Assembly (NCBI GenBank): GCA_045595365.1
Contig: JAZOAI010000026.1
Span: forward strand, 1-64,000
Length of the DNA stretch: 64,000 nt
DNA from: SIG480 sp045595365
GTDB lineage: Bacteria > Bacillota > Clostridia > Oscillospirales > JAAYXM01
Direction: 5' to 3'
The notes beneath the pieces were generated by a model. It worked only from the letters and a program-made list of their open reading frames with translations, did no database searches and was not told where the DNA came from. Both the position numbers and the translations under genes were made by a program. Of this stretch, positions 44,022 through 51,876 are shown in pieces. How positions within the stretch are numbered: the stretch's first letter is position 1; every line of letters begins with the position of its first letter.

Positions 44022-44717
44022 ATGGAAATCGGAGAAAGAATTCATCATTACCGCACATCCTGCGGTATGACACAGGAGTATGTTGCAAAAAAATTGCAGA
44101 CAACTCCGCAAAATATATATAAATATGAAAAAGGAATAATCAAGAATATTCCCCTTCAGAGCATTGTTCTTATGGCTGAGCTTTTCGGTGTTTCCCCCGC
44201 CGAGCTTGCGGGAATCTCTGACCCATCAGCGCGAAGCGATGCCTCCGGTTTAACGCCTTCCTCCGACAAAGTTGCCTTTGGGCTGCGCTTGCGGGCACGG
44301 CGCGAGGAATGTGGTTTTTCCGTTCGCGAGCTTGCGCTTAAGCTTCACCTTCTCCCCTCTATTGTTGAAAGCTATGAACTCGGAAAGTTTGACTCAATCG
44401 ACAATGTAAGGCTCCATAAAATCGCCGAGCTTCTGAGCGTTTCTCCCGAGTATTTCAGCGATGCTGATTTACCCGAAACAGATGAACTCAAACTCAGTGA
44501 TGATGAACGCCTTTTGATTCTTAAATATCGTGTAAACCCGCAGTATCATTCCGCAATTCATCAGCTTCTCGGCATTTCTCTGCACGATGCAAAGAAAGAC
44601 TCCTCAGAAAGATTTTTCTATCCCGAACTTTCTTCATCGGATTTGGAAGAGCTTCAGACGAGAGGCCTTATTGCCCAGCCTATGGGAGAATATCACGCAA
44701 AGAAGAAAGATGACTGA
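44022..44717 (+). CDS. Double helix-turn-helix XRE-family regulator
   Basis: A 231-residue protein with two Cro/CI-type HTH domains in tandem: residues 3-60 (IGERIHHYRTSCGMTQEYVAKKL, PQNIYKYEKG) and 85-145 (FGLRLRARREECGFSVRELALKLHLLPSIVESYELGKFDSID). The rest, up to YHAKKKDD, lacks a known domain. Two HTH units in one chain could bind two half-sites or dimerise via the second. The ATG at 44022 lies 6 bases from GTGGGTGA. Its promoter (near TTGCAA at 43972) is close to the palindromic operators, suggesting autoregulation. Confidence 0.9.
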   Translation: MEIGERIHHYRTSCGMTQEYVAKKLQTTPQNIYKYEKGIIKNIPLQSIVLMAELFGVSPAELAGISDPSARSDASGLTPSSDKVAFGLRLRARREECGFSVRELALKLHLLPSIVESYELGKFDSIDNVRLHKIAELLSVSPEYFSDADLPETDELKLSDDERLLILKYRVNPQYHSAIHQLLGISLHDAKKDSSERFFYPELSSSDLEELQTRGLIAQPMGEYHAKKKDD

Positions 44718-44731
44718 CTTTTACGACACAA

Positions 44732-44771
44732 TTCACCCCTATGGAACTTAAAGTTCCATAGGGGTGTTTCT
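44732..44771 (+). terminator. Terminator of the XRE regulator gene
   Basis: A 16-bp stem, CACCCCTATGGAACTT and complement, followed by TTTCTTTTG. Confidence 0.9.
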
Positions 44772-44782
44772 TTTGTTATATG

Positions 44783-45655
44783 TTATTTCTTTTCAAAGCT
44801 CAACGCGACTATAGACCCAAGGATGAGAACAATACCCGCAGCAGAAAAGACCGTAAGCTTTTCATTCAGGAAGATTACACTCGTAAGCGTGAGTATAAGC
44901 GGCTCCAAAGCTGCCATAGCAGAAACAATTCCTGCCGGAAGCCGCTGCAGTGCCTTGGAATAGAAAAATGACGCCACAAACCCTGTTATAGCTCCGAACG
45001 CAACAAGTGCCAGAATGACATACCAGGAAACAGACAGAAGATTGGTCGCAAACGAGGATGGGCTACTGAAGCAGATAGATATAATAGATGCGACAAAGAA
45101 AGAGTAAACCGTTATTGCCCCGGGCTTTGCCCCCATCCGGTTAGCGAAATTAACGCAGATCGTATATGCAGCATAGGCACAACAAGAGGTTAGCCCGAAT
45201 ATTATGCCGCGCGGCGCAAATTTGAGCCCTCCGATAACACCGGTCACGAGAGCGCAGCCGACAAGCATACACGCAATAGTGACACATTTTCTGAAAGTAA
45301 TTTTCTCTCCCCAGAAAATTGCCGAGAAAGCAATAACTATAATCGGCGACATATAAAGAAGAACTCCGGCGGTTGAGACTGAGGACTCTCTGATCGCCAT
45401 ATAATAAAACGCAGCCATAGAGAAAAATGCAATTCCGCAAAGAAAAAATACACCCAACTGCGGAAGCGTTGCCCTGAGGCTTCTTTTGTCAGAGCTTAGC
45501 GTAAAAATCAAAGCCGCCACAGCGCTGACCGTCGCTCTGACTGCAGCAAGCTGAAATGATGTGAAATCATATTGCGACAGATAGTGGACAAACACCCCCG
45601 CACTTCCCCAAGCAGTGCAGGCTAATATAACATAGATAACAGGAAACTTCTTCAT
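44783..45655 (-). CDS. EamA-family (DMT) permease
   Basis: A 290-residue permease with ten hydrophobic segments in two EamA repeats; the first helix carries ILACTAWGSAGVFVHY. Substrate unknown. The longer frame adds 33 residues without a ribosome site, so I take the ATG at 45655. The second EamA-type transporter of the window (the other at 5.0-5.9 kb), and not closely similar to it. Confidence 0.85.
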   Translation of the reverse strand: MKKFPVIYVILACTAWGSAGVFVHYLSQYDFTSFQLAAVRATVSAVAALIFTLSSDKRSLRATLPQLGVFFLCGIAFFSMAAFYYMAIRESSVSTAGVLLYMSPIIVIAFSAIFWGEKITFRKCVTIACMLVGCALVTGVIGGLKFAPRGIIFGLTSCCAYAAYTICVNFANRMGAKPGAITVYSFFVASIISICFSSPSSFATNLLSVSWYVILALVAFGAITGFVASFFYSKALQRLPAGIVSAMAALEPLILTLTSVIFLNEKLTVFSAAGIVLILGSIVALSFEKK

Positions 45656-45841
45656 TTTTTCTTTCTCACTTTTCAAAAACGCTATTTTTCTATGGGCATA
45701 TCCCACTTGGAAAGTATAGCATATTGTATCCAAAATTGCAATCATTGGGATCAAAAAGCACTTGCGAGTAAGTGGTTTTTCTTGGCTATAACGCCTAATT
45801 TTAGTACAGAGGTTGCAAGGTGCATTTGCCCGCCAAAAAAA

Positions 45842-45856
45842 GTTTCAAAGTGAAAC
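45842..45856. promoter_or_regulatory. Palindrome GTTTCA-AAG-TGAAAC, possible operator
   Basis: A perfect inverted repeat 43 bases upstream of the abrB-glycosyltransferase promoter, in an otherwise unassigned 305-base gap (45656-45960). It could be an operator; the regulator is unknown. Confidence 0.35.
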
Positions 45857-45898
45857 TTTCAGAAATTTATCGAAAAAATTGAAATTCTTCTTATCCTA

Positions 45899-45927
45899 TT
45901 GACAATTATATAAAATTGTTGTATGAT
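45899..45927 (+). promoter_or_regulatory. Promoter of the AbrB-glycosyltransferase pair
   Basis: Consensus TTGACA (45899-45904), 17-base spacer, TATGAT (45922-45927). The region just downstream has repeated TATGATTATTCATA / AATCATA elements that may be the AbrB-like protein's own site. Confidence 0.75.
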
Positions 45928-45960
45928 TATTCATACCAATCATACAAAGGAGAAGCGAAT

Positions 45961-46170
45961 ATGAATATACATGATGGGAAATATGCATGGATGGTTAAAA
46001 TCGGCGAAAAGGGACAGTTTGTTATTCCTAAAGAAGCGAGAGAGCTGTTTGAGTTGCATCCCGGAGATGAGATTTTAGTTCTCGGTGACACCCAGCGAGG
46101 GATAGCAATTCTTCCTAAATCAAAGCAACAAGATTTTGTTCAACACATTTTCAGTGATATAGAAAAATAA
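45961..46170 (+). CDS. AbrB/MazE-type swapped-hairpin regulator
   Basis: A 69-residue SpoVT/AbrB-family DNA-binding protein. The characteristic swapped beta-hairpin reads KIGEKGQFVIPKEARELFELHPGDEILVLGD. It is followed after 16 bases by a glycosyltransferase gene, a pairing that suggests it controls that gene, together with its own. The repeated TATGATT-like sequence over the promoter fits autoregulation. Strong AAAGGAG ribosome site. A MazE-like antitoxin role is unlikely since no toxin gene follows. Confidence 0.9.
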   Translation: MNIHDGKYAWMVKIGEKGQFVIPKEARELFELHPGDEILVLGDTQRGIAILPKSKQQDFVQHIFSDIEK

Positions 46171-46186
46171 AATCAGGTGGAATGAT

Positions 46187-47383
46187 ATGAGTAAAATTGT
46201 TTTCTTTTGTATTCCTGCACATGGACATACCAATCCCACTTTGGGCGTTGTCAGAGAATTAGTTTCTCGCGAGCATAAGATTTGGTATTATTCATATAAC
46301 ATTATGCGTGAAAAAATCGAATCAGCAGGAGCAACCTTTATATCCTGTGACAATTATGATACTGAGAAAAAGCTCAACGCAGAAGCCTCTGCCCGTGTGG
46401 GAAAAGACCTCGCTTTCTCTACAAAGATATTGGTAGACACCACATTGGCTCTGGATGACAAGGTTTGTGAAGAGATGGCAGCGCTGAAACCCGATTGCAT
46501 CGTGGCTGATTCTATGGCATTATGGGGAAAAGCCGTTGCGCTGAAGCTTAATATCCCTTTTGTTTCCTCAACTACAACCTTTGCTTTTAATCAGCATTCG
46601 GCAAAGGTTATGAAACATGGTATCGGTGACTTGTTTAAGATGATTCTCTCAATGCCGAAAACTACTAAACAAATTAGACGCCTGCAGAGCAAAGGATATC
46701 CTGTTAAAAACATTCTCGATATTATTGGTAATGACGATAACACTCATACTATTGTTTATACCTCTCCTGCGTTTCAACCTTGTTCAGAGACTTTTTCGGA
46801 GAAATATGCATTTGTCGGTCCTTCAATTCGGCCTGCAACCGAAGAAATAGAGAAAAAGAGAGAGAAGCTGATTTATATATCAATGGGAACTGTGAATAAT
46901 GATATGATGCCATTTTACAAAGCTTGTCTGTCTGCTTTGAGAGATACAGATTATCAAGTAATTATGTCTGTTGGTAATTTGGTGTCTATTGAGGACTTCG
47001 GGGAGTTGCCAGAAAATATATCAATTTTTTCTCATATTGATCAAATTGCTGTTCTCAAACAGGCAGATGTCTTTGTATCGCATTGCGGAATGAACAGCGT
47101 TAGCGAAAGCTTGTATTTTGAGGTTCCACTTGTTATGCTACCGCAAACAGCAGAACAAAAAGGCGTTGCTGAGCGCGTTTTGCAGCTTGGTGCCGGCATT
47201 AAGCTTGATAAATCAGATGCAACATCTGTCCTGGATGCGATAACCCAAATATTCAGCGATAGCACGTATAAACAAAACGCAGCAGAAATTTCTGTTGGCT
47301 TCAAGAACTGCTCAGGTGCAAAAGGAGCCGCGGATAAAATTATACAGGTTTGTGATGACACGATACAAATGAAATGCAGGTAA
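46187..47383 (+). CDS. MGT/YjiC-type UDP-glycosyltransferase
   Basis: A 398-residue GT-B enzyme of family GT1. N-terminal acceptor domain starts VFFCIPAHGHTNPTLGVVREL; the C-terminal donor-binding domain shows KLIYISMGTVNN, VSHCGMNSVSESLYFEVPLVMLPQTAEQ and ERVLQLGAGI. Members attach sugars to macrolides, flavonoids or lipids, sometimes as resistance. The acceptor is unknown. With the AbrB-like gene it forms a two-gene unit in an AT-rich stretch unlike the neighbouring housekeeping genes. Confidence 0.9.
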   Translation: MSKIVFFCIPAHGHTNPTLGVVRELVSREHKIWYYSYNIMREKIESAGATFISCDNYDTEKKLNAEASARVGKDLAFSTKILVDTTLALDDKVCEEMAALKPDCIVADSMALWGKAVALKLNIPFVSSTTTFAFNQHSAKVMKHGIGDLFKMILSMPKTTKQIRRLQSKGYPVKNILDIIGNDDNTHTIVYTSPAFQPCSETFSEKYAFVGPSIRPATEEIEKKREKLIYISMGTVNNDMMPFYKACLSALRDTDYQVIMSVGNLVSIEDFGELPENISIFSHIDQIAVLKQADVFVSHCGMNSVSESLYFEVPLVMLPQTAEQKGVAERVLQLGAGIKLDKSDATSVLDAITQIFSDSTYKQNAAEISVGFKNCSGAKGAADKIIQVCDDTIQMKCR

Positions 47384-47395
47384 AAAAAGACATCC

Positions 47396-47435
47396 AACTG
47401 CCGAGTGTTCTAAAGGACACTCGGCAGTTTTATTT
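47396..47435 (+). terminator. Terminator of the AbrB-glycosyltransferase pair
   Basis: AACTGCCGAGTGTTC (47396-47410) pairs with GGACACTCGGCAGTT (47415-47429), followed by TTATTTG. Confidence 0.85.
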
Positions 47436-47446
47436 GAATATAACTG

Positions 47447-47476
47447 AAAAAGACTTGTCAATTGACAAGTCTTTTT
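47447..47476. terminator. Perfect 30-bp palindrome, bidirectional terminator
   Basis: AAAAAGACTTGTCAA is followed directly by its exact complement; T-runs on both ends. It lies between convergent genes and could terminate the SLH-protease transcript as well. Confidence 0.8.
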
Positions 47477-47486
47477 CATGGAAGAG

Positions 47487-47505
47487 CCGAATGGTTTAGA
47501 TGACA
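47487..47505. repeat. 19-bp sequence, one of two inverted copies flanking the SLH-protease gene
   Basis: CCGAATGGTTTAGATGACA here matches 18 of 19 bases of the opposite-strand copy at 50424-50442. The other copy forms half of the tRNA-Ser terminator hairpin; here the partner half is lost. Confidence 0.6.
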
Positions 47506-47533
47506 CCTTCTAATTGAATATCATAATTAAAAC

Positions 47534-50095
47534 CTACTTGTTAAATTTCTTCAATAAAACCATCATTTCTTCATAAGATATGGAATCTTTAATATATTTA
47601 TTAGCAGTTAAATAGCCAACCACTTTTCCGTTCTTATCTAAAATTTTAGGCGGATTTGTAGCATATTGATTAAACACACTATATTGACTATATTTACTAC
47701 CATAATTGCCATATTGGTTGAAAATGCTCTTTGTTTGATATTTACTACCGTAATTGCCATATTCATTAGCAATACTATCTGTATCATATTTATTTGAACT
47801 TATTTCACCTAAAAATGTTCCTGTGCCATCATCAGCATATAGATATAAAGGGAAAGATGAAAGAGTTATCTTTGTATTGGTTGAATAACCACCGCCACCT
47901 TGATAATTATTTGTTGGTGCATTATTCTCTGATGGATAATTATTCACATTACCATTTATGGATTTGCCAGAAGTTTCAACTGCAAAGCCAAAATCTGACA
48001 TTGAACATCCTGTATTAGATAATTTTGTTGCAAAAACATAATCAGTAAAACTTATCATTTCTAAATTCATTAGTTTTGCTAATTCACTATACAAGTCTTG
48101 GTTTTGTGTGCTACCCGTTGTTTTTTCAAATTTAATAGTAGTGTTTTCGCCAAAAGTTGTTGAGTTAATGTGGTAAGTGCCTGTAAAATCATAGTTGCTT
48201 GAATTGCTTGTTGGACTTGTGTACCCAAACATGCAGAAATACAAACCTTTTTCAGGCTTTAAGCCAATGCTCGCATAAACGGTTGCACCATTAAATCTCC
48301 TTTGACTTGTTAATGTGATATAACCCCTACCATCATCGCTAGTTATAGAATAATAATTTTTTCCATTCTCGCTTTGTGTTACTTCTTGATATGCAGGACT
48401 ATTATTGATTTTATGATTGTAATTTTTAATCAAAAATTCATTCAGTTTATTATAAGAATATGAAGGCCCCTTGTTTTCATTCTGTTTGAAAACAAAAGTT
48501 AATATTTCACTATCTTTTGATTCAACACCATTCTTGACAGAAGTTACTATGACATTATATATCTTACCATTTTCTAGTCCATTATATGAAACTGTATAAT
48601 CATCACAGTATTCAAACTTTAATTTTTCGCCATTATCATCTTCGTCATACCAATAAGTATCTTCCCCAGCTTCTTGATAATAAAAATGATAATATTCTGC
48701 TCCTTCTACTTCATCCCACTGAATATGTGCTGAGCCGTTTTGCTGTCTTACAACTCTAATGTTTTTAGGAGGTTCTATTTTAACATTATAGCCATTATAA
48801 GTAGCAAATTCCTCCATCGTAAACATATTGTATTTACTTTCTATGGTAGAAAGTTCGTTTTTATTTACTACTTCACTAATTGGAACAGCAAAATTAAGAT
48901 TTTGACCAGAGGTAAGTGTACCAGTTGTTATTCCTATAACCTCACCACGAGAATTCAATAATGCACCGCCACTACTTCCAGAGGAAATTGGTGCTGTAAT
49001 CTGTATCATTCCATTAAAATCATCTCGCTTTGGATTAGATATAATTCCGTTTGAAATTGTATTTGTTAACCCCTGTGGATTTCCTATTGTATAAATTTCA
49101 TCTCCACTATATATGTCAGAAGAATCACCAATATTTAAATAAGGAACATTTGTTGCATTAGTTTTTATTACTGCAAAATCAAGTTCTTTATCAAAATATA
49201 AAACTCCCATCACTGTATACCAGTTGCTGCCTAATTTTGCTACTGCAAATGTTGCATCTTCAAGCACATGGAAATTGGTAACTGCAACTCCATTATCAGT
49301 AATAAAAAATCCACTTCCTAATGCACAAGGCTTTTCGTTAGCATCATACGTTTCAATGCAAATAACGGCTGGTGAACAACTATCAAAAATTTCTTTTGAT
49401 GATAAATCACTTTTGGTATTAACCAAACTTGCACTTTTACGACCAATAGCATTTCTATCATAATGCTCAACATATTGAGAAAGGTCAAAAACTCCTTCAG
49501 AAATCAATTTTTCCGACAATGGTTGTTCGCTTCCTTTTAACTTAGCCGATAATGCAGTATAAGAGACAGTAACTACATCAGCTCGTAAAAAAACGTCTGT
49601 ATTCACAAACTCTGGTAAAATTCCACTTTTTTTCGCAAGAACAAACGGATTTTCGTAAGTGAAATCCTCTCCGTTTGTATCAGAGTATCCAAGGGCTCGC
49701 AAAACAAAAGTTATATACATTTTAGAATTTGCATTTTCAGTTCCAAATGTTGTAGCAGAGGTTCCTTTAGTCAAAGCGTTTTCGTATGCATATCCAACAT
49801 ATTTATGAGCCCAAGTAGGCACATCTGTAAAAGGATGATTATTGTTGCTATTCAAAGCCTCAGCCTCTTTACCTAATACCCTAATGAGCATAACAAGAGC
49901 TTCAACCCTTGTGGGTTCACGATTAAGGTCAAAGTTTGTATCTGATATCCCCTTGAATAATCCAAGAGCTTTCAAATCTGTAGCTAATTCTTCCTCAAAT
50001 GAAGTATCTCTTGATGATTGAGCATAAGTACTTTGAGGAATTATGCAGATTATCAAAGTAAAACATAAAAGTACCGATAAAATTGTTTTTTTCAT
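47534..50095 (-). CDS. Secreted SLH-anchored trypsin-like protease with FN3 and 4-fold beta-flower domains
   Basis: An 853-residue exported protein. Signal peptide 1-25. SLH modules occupy about 30-200. A trypsin/HtrA-like serine protease spans about 235-420 with catalytic His276 (TNFHVLED), Asp306 (ELDFAVI) and Ser375 (SSGSSGGALL); GNPQG and NFAVPI are HtrA features. There is no PDZ domain. A fibronectin type III-like module (about 440-540) follows, then a unique region, then residues 748-836 with repeated NEYGNYGSKY, NQYGNYGSKY and NQYATNPPK, matching the 4-fold beta-flower family. The ATG at 50095 follows AAAGGA. AT-rich, preceded by a 146-bp inverted-repeat element and tRNA-Ser. Confidence 0.9.
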   Translation of the reverse strand: MKKTILSVLLCFTLIICIIPQSTYAQSSRDTSFEEELATDLKALGLFKGISDTNFDLNREPTRVEALVMLIRVLGKEAEALNSNNNHPFTDVPTWAHKYVGYAYENALTKGTSATTFGTENANSKMYITFVLRALGYSDTNGEDFTYENPFVLAKKSGILPEFVNTDVFLRADVVTVSYTALSAKLKGSEQPLSEKLISEGVFDLSQYVEHYDRNAIGRKSASLVNTKSDLSSKEIFDSCSPAVICIETYDANEKPCALGSGFFITDNGVAVTNFHVLEDATFAVAKLGSNWYTVMGVLYFDKELDFAVIKTNATNVPYLNIGDSSDIYSGDEIYTIGNPQGLTNTISNGIISNPKRDDFNGMIQITAPISSGSSGGALLNSRGEVIGITTGTLTSGQNLNFAVPISEVVNKNELSTIESKYNMFTMEEFATYNGYNVKIEPPKNIRVVRQQNGSAHIQWDEVEGAEYYHFYYQEAGEDTYWYDEDDNGEKLKFEYCDDYTVSYNGLENGKIYNVIVTSVKNGVESKDSEILTFVFKQNENKGPSYSYNKLNEFLIKNYNHKINNSPAYQEVTQSENGKNYYSITSDDGRGYITLTSQRRFNGATVYASIGLKPEKGLYFCMFGYTSPTSNSSNYDFTGTYHINSTTFGENTTIKFEKTTGSTQNQDLYSELAKLMNLEMISFTDYVFATKLSNTGCSMSDFGFAVETSGKSINGNVNNYPSENNAPTNNYQGGGGYSTNTKITLSSFPLYLYADDGTGTFLGEISSNKYDTDSIANEYGNYGSKYQTKSIFNQYGNYGSKYSQYSVFNQYATNPPKILDKNGKVVGYLTANKYIKDSISYEEMMVLLKKFNK

Positions 50096-50195
50096 AAGAA
50101 TAACAGTTCCTTTCCCAATGTTAATAAATACAAAAAAGTGCATAACCCATATTCCAGAGTTATGCACCGAAAAACACACAAATCTGGTATAAGGT

Positions 50196-50341
50196 TGCTA
50201 GACTCTTATATTACTTACATCTTATACAGAGAAGTTTTACCAGACAGTATGCTTTTACCATTAGCATACTTCTTCTGTATAAAAATAATGTAAGAGAATA
50301 CAAGAGATTACAAAAACCCAATTATGATTTAGAGTCTAGCA
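50196..50341. repeat. 146-bp nested inverted-repeat element
   Basis: Its ends TGCTAGACTCT (50196-50206) and AGAGTCTAGCA (50331-50341) are perfect complements. Inside lie CTTACAT / ATGTAAG, TATACAGA...GAAG / CTTC...TGTATA and AGTATGC / GCATACT, enclosing an 11-base loop, so almost the whole element can fold as one long hairpin. It sits about 100 bases upstream of the SLH-protease start. It may be a miniature transposable element or a structured RNA leader; no clear target-site duplication is visible. The rest of the gap 50096-50448 shows nothing else except the tRNA terminator. Confidence 0.7.
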
Positions 50342-50407
50342 TAATTACTATATCATAGTTTTGTCAGTATTTCAAGACTTTTGAATACATATTTTCGCAT
50401 ATAAAAA

Positions 50408-50443
50408 ACCGAATGATTAGATATGTCATCTAAATCATTCGGT
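50408..50443 (-). terminator. Terminator of tRNA-Ser
   Basis: On the minus strand AACCGAATGATTTAGAT pairs with ATCTAATCATTCGGTT and ends in TTTTTTAT, just past the tRNA CCA end. Contains the second copy (50424-50442) of the 19-bp inverted sequence at 47487. Confidence 0.85.
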
Positions 50444-50448
50444 TTCTT

Positions 50449-50540
50449 TGGCGGAGAGTCGGGGATTCGAACCCCGGATACCTTTATAGGGTATACACGA
50501 TTTCCAATCGTGCGCCTTCGACCAGCTCAGCCAACTCTCC
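50449..50540 (-). tRNA. tRNA-Ser (anticodon GGA)
   Basis: A 92-base type II tRNA with encoded CCA. Acceptor GGAGAGT pairs with ACTCTCC; the anticodon stem-loop is CACGA-TTGGAAA-TCGTG, giving GGA for UCC/UCU codons. The long variable arm TATACCCTATAAAGGTATC and T-arm GGGGTTCGAATCCCC are intact. Confidence 0.95.
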
Positions 50541-50611
50541 ATAGCTATTAAATTAACCTTGTATATTATAGCGGGTTTAAGCCCCTTAGTCAAGCGTTTT
50601 TTTAAATTTTA

Positions 50612-50647
50612 TCCGCAAAGGGCGAAAGTTAATCCACCCTTTGCGGA
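50612..50647 (-). terminator. Terminator of the rplJL end of the ribosomal operon
   Basis: TCCGCAAAGGG (50612-50622) and CCCTTTGCGGA (50637-50647) form a stem; downstream on the minus strand comes TAAAATTT. The T-tract is not ideal. Confidence 0.6.
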
Positions 50648-50670
50648 AACAAATTCTAAGTAAAACTTAA

Positions 50671-51051
50671 TTACTTAAGCTCAACCTTTGCGCCAGCTTC
50701 TTCGAGCTTTGCCTTAATCTCGTTAGCTTCGCTCTCGCTTGCGCCTTCCTTGATAGCCTTCGGAGCGCCCTCTACGAGATCCTTAGCTTCCTTAAGGCCG
50801 AGACCTGTGATCTCGCGAACAACCTTGATAACGTTGAGCTTTGCGCCGCCAACTTCAGCGAGAACAACATCAAAGGAATCCTTTGCTGCAGCTGCGCCAG
50901 CTTCTGCGCCGCCTGCAGCCGGAGCTGCAACTGCAACAGCAGCTGTTGCGGAAACACCGCACTCTTCTTCAAGAGCCTTTACGAGCTCATTGAGCTCAAG
51001 AACTGTTAAGCCTTTTACTTCTTCAATGAAATTTGTGATCTTTTCAGACAT
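50671..51051 (-). CDS. rplL: 50S ribosomal protein L7/L12
   Basis: A 126-residue stalk protein that recruits translation GTPases. N-terminal dimerisation part (VLELNELVKALEEECGVSA), Ala/Gly-rich hinge and C-terminal KLNVIKVVREITGLGLKEAKDLVEGAPKAIKEG domain are typical. Last gene of the operon. The ATG follows AGGAGG. Confidence 0.98.
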   Translation of the reverse strand: MSEKITNFIEEVKGLTVLELNELVKALEEECGVSATAAVAVAAPAAGGAEAGAAAAKDSFDVVLAEVGGAKLNVIKVVREITGLGLKEAKDLVEGAPKAIKEGASESEANEIKAKLEEAGAKVELK

Positions 51052-51085
51052 TTTAGTTACCTCCTAAATTTTAATTAATATCAAA

Positions 51086-51691
51086 TTATTCCGCTGCAGG
51101 AGCTTCTGCTTCTGCAGGTGCGGCTTCCTCTGCGGGAGCCTCAGCAGCTGCTTCGGGAGCTGCTTCTTCTGCCGGAGCTGCTTCAGGAGCAGCCTCGCCA
51201 GCCTTGTCAGCGATTGCTTTAAGCACAAGAGCGAGACCGAAAATCGGACCCTGCAAGCTTCCAACAAGTCTTCCGAGAAGGACTTCCTTGCCCGGGAGAT
51301 TTGCGAGAGCCATAATCTCTTCTACGCTAACAACCTTACCATCAATAAAGCCTGCCTTGATGTTGAAGATGTTTTCATCCTTCTTAGCATACTCAGCAAC
51401 GACCTTAGCGGGTGCGATTACGTCATCTGCGCTGATAGCGAGAGCTGTTGTCCCCTCGAGGACACCGTCAAGACCTTCAATGCCTGCCTCTTTCGCAGCA
51501 AAGCGAATGAGTGTGTTCTTGATGACGCTGTAATCGACGTTGTTCTTGCGCATATCTGCACGAAGCTTTGTATCGTCTGCAACGTTGATGCCCTTGTAAT
51601 CAACAAGAACGCCACTGCTTGCGTTCTTCATCTTCTCGGCAAGCTCTGCAACCAACTGCTTTTTTTGTTCCAAAACCTTTGCACTTGGCAT
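51086..51691 (-). CDS. rplJ: 50S ribosomal protein L10 with acidic Ala/Glu/Pro-rich tail
   Basis: A 201-residue L10 that anchors L7/L12 dimers to the ribosome. The normal part (about 1-164) starts MPSAKVLEQKKQLVAELAEKMK. Residues 165-201 form an unusual low-complexity extension built from APEAAPAEEA-like units, beyond the L12-binding helix seen in most L10 proteins. I start at the ATG at 51691 after GGAGGTG; a GTG three codons earlier overlaps that site. Confidence 0.96.
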   Translation of the reverse strand: MPSAKVLEQKKQLVAELAEKMKNASSGVLVDYKGINVADDTKLRADMRKNNVDYSVIKNTLIRFAAKEAGIEGLDGVLEGTTALAISADDVIAPAKVVAEYAKKDENIFNIKAGFIDGKVVSVEEIMALANLPGKEVLLGRLVGSLQGPIFGLALVLKAIADKAGEAAPEAAPAEEAAPEAAAEAPAEEAAPAEAEAPAAE

Positions 51692-51724
51692 GTATTTCAC
51701 CTCCGTCTGAAATTAATGGAAAAA

Positions 51725-51840
51725 CCCATGCGCTTTAAGACGCATGGGTAAACAAATTACAAACACAATCGTGATTATATAATCTGCTTCCTCGGCAGGA
51801 TTTACACGAAACGCAACCTGCTGTCTTAAGACGCAATAAG
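51725..51840 (-). promoter_or_regulatory. L10 leader attenuator upstream of rplJ
   Basis: The minus-strand interval between rplA and rplJ contains a CCGAGGAAGC-bearing segment and a terminator stem CCCATGCG / CGCATGGG (51725-51748) followed by TTTTT. This arrangement matches the ribosomal protein L10 leader of Firmicutes, in which L10/L12 binding controls readthrough. The identity rests on position and motif, not on a covariance model. Confidence 0.75.
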
Positions 51841-51876
51841 AATTATACCAGAATTTTTTCTGAATGTCAAGAAAAA

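Noticed and set aside
45961..46170. MazE-like antitoxin of a toxin-antitoxin pair
   Set aside because: The next gene is a full GT1 glycosyltransferase, not a toxin, so an autoregulated AbrB-like regulator is more plausible.
47447..47476. Recombination or phage attachment core in the perfect 30-bp palindrome
   Set aside because: T-runs on both ends and its place between convergent genes fit a bidirectional terminator better; no integrase gene is near.
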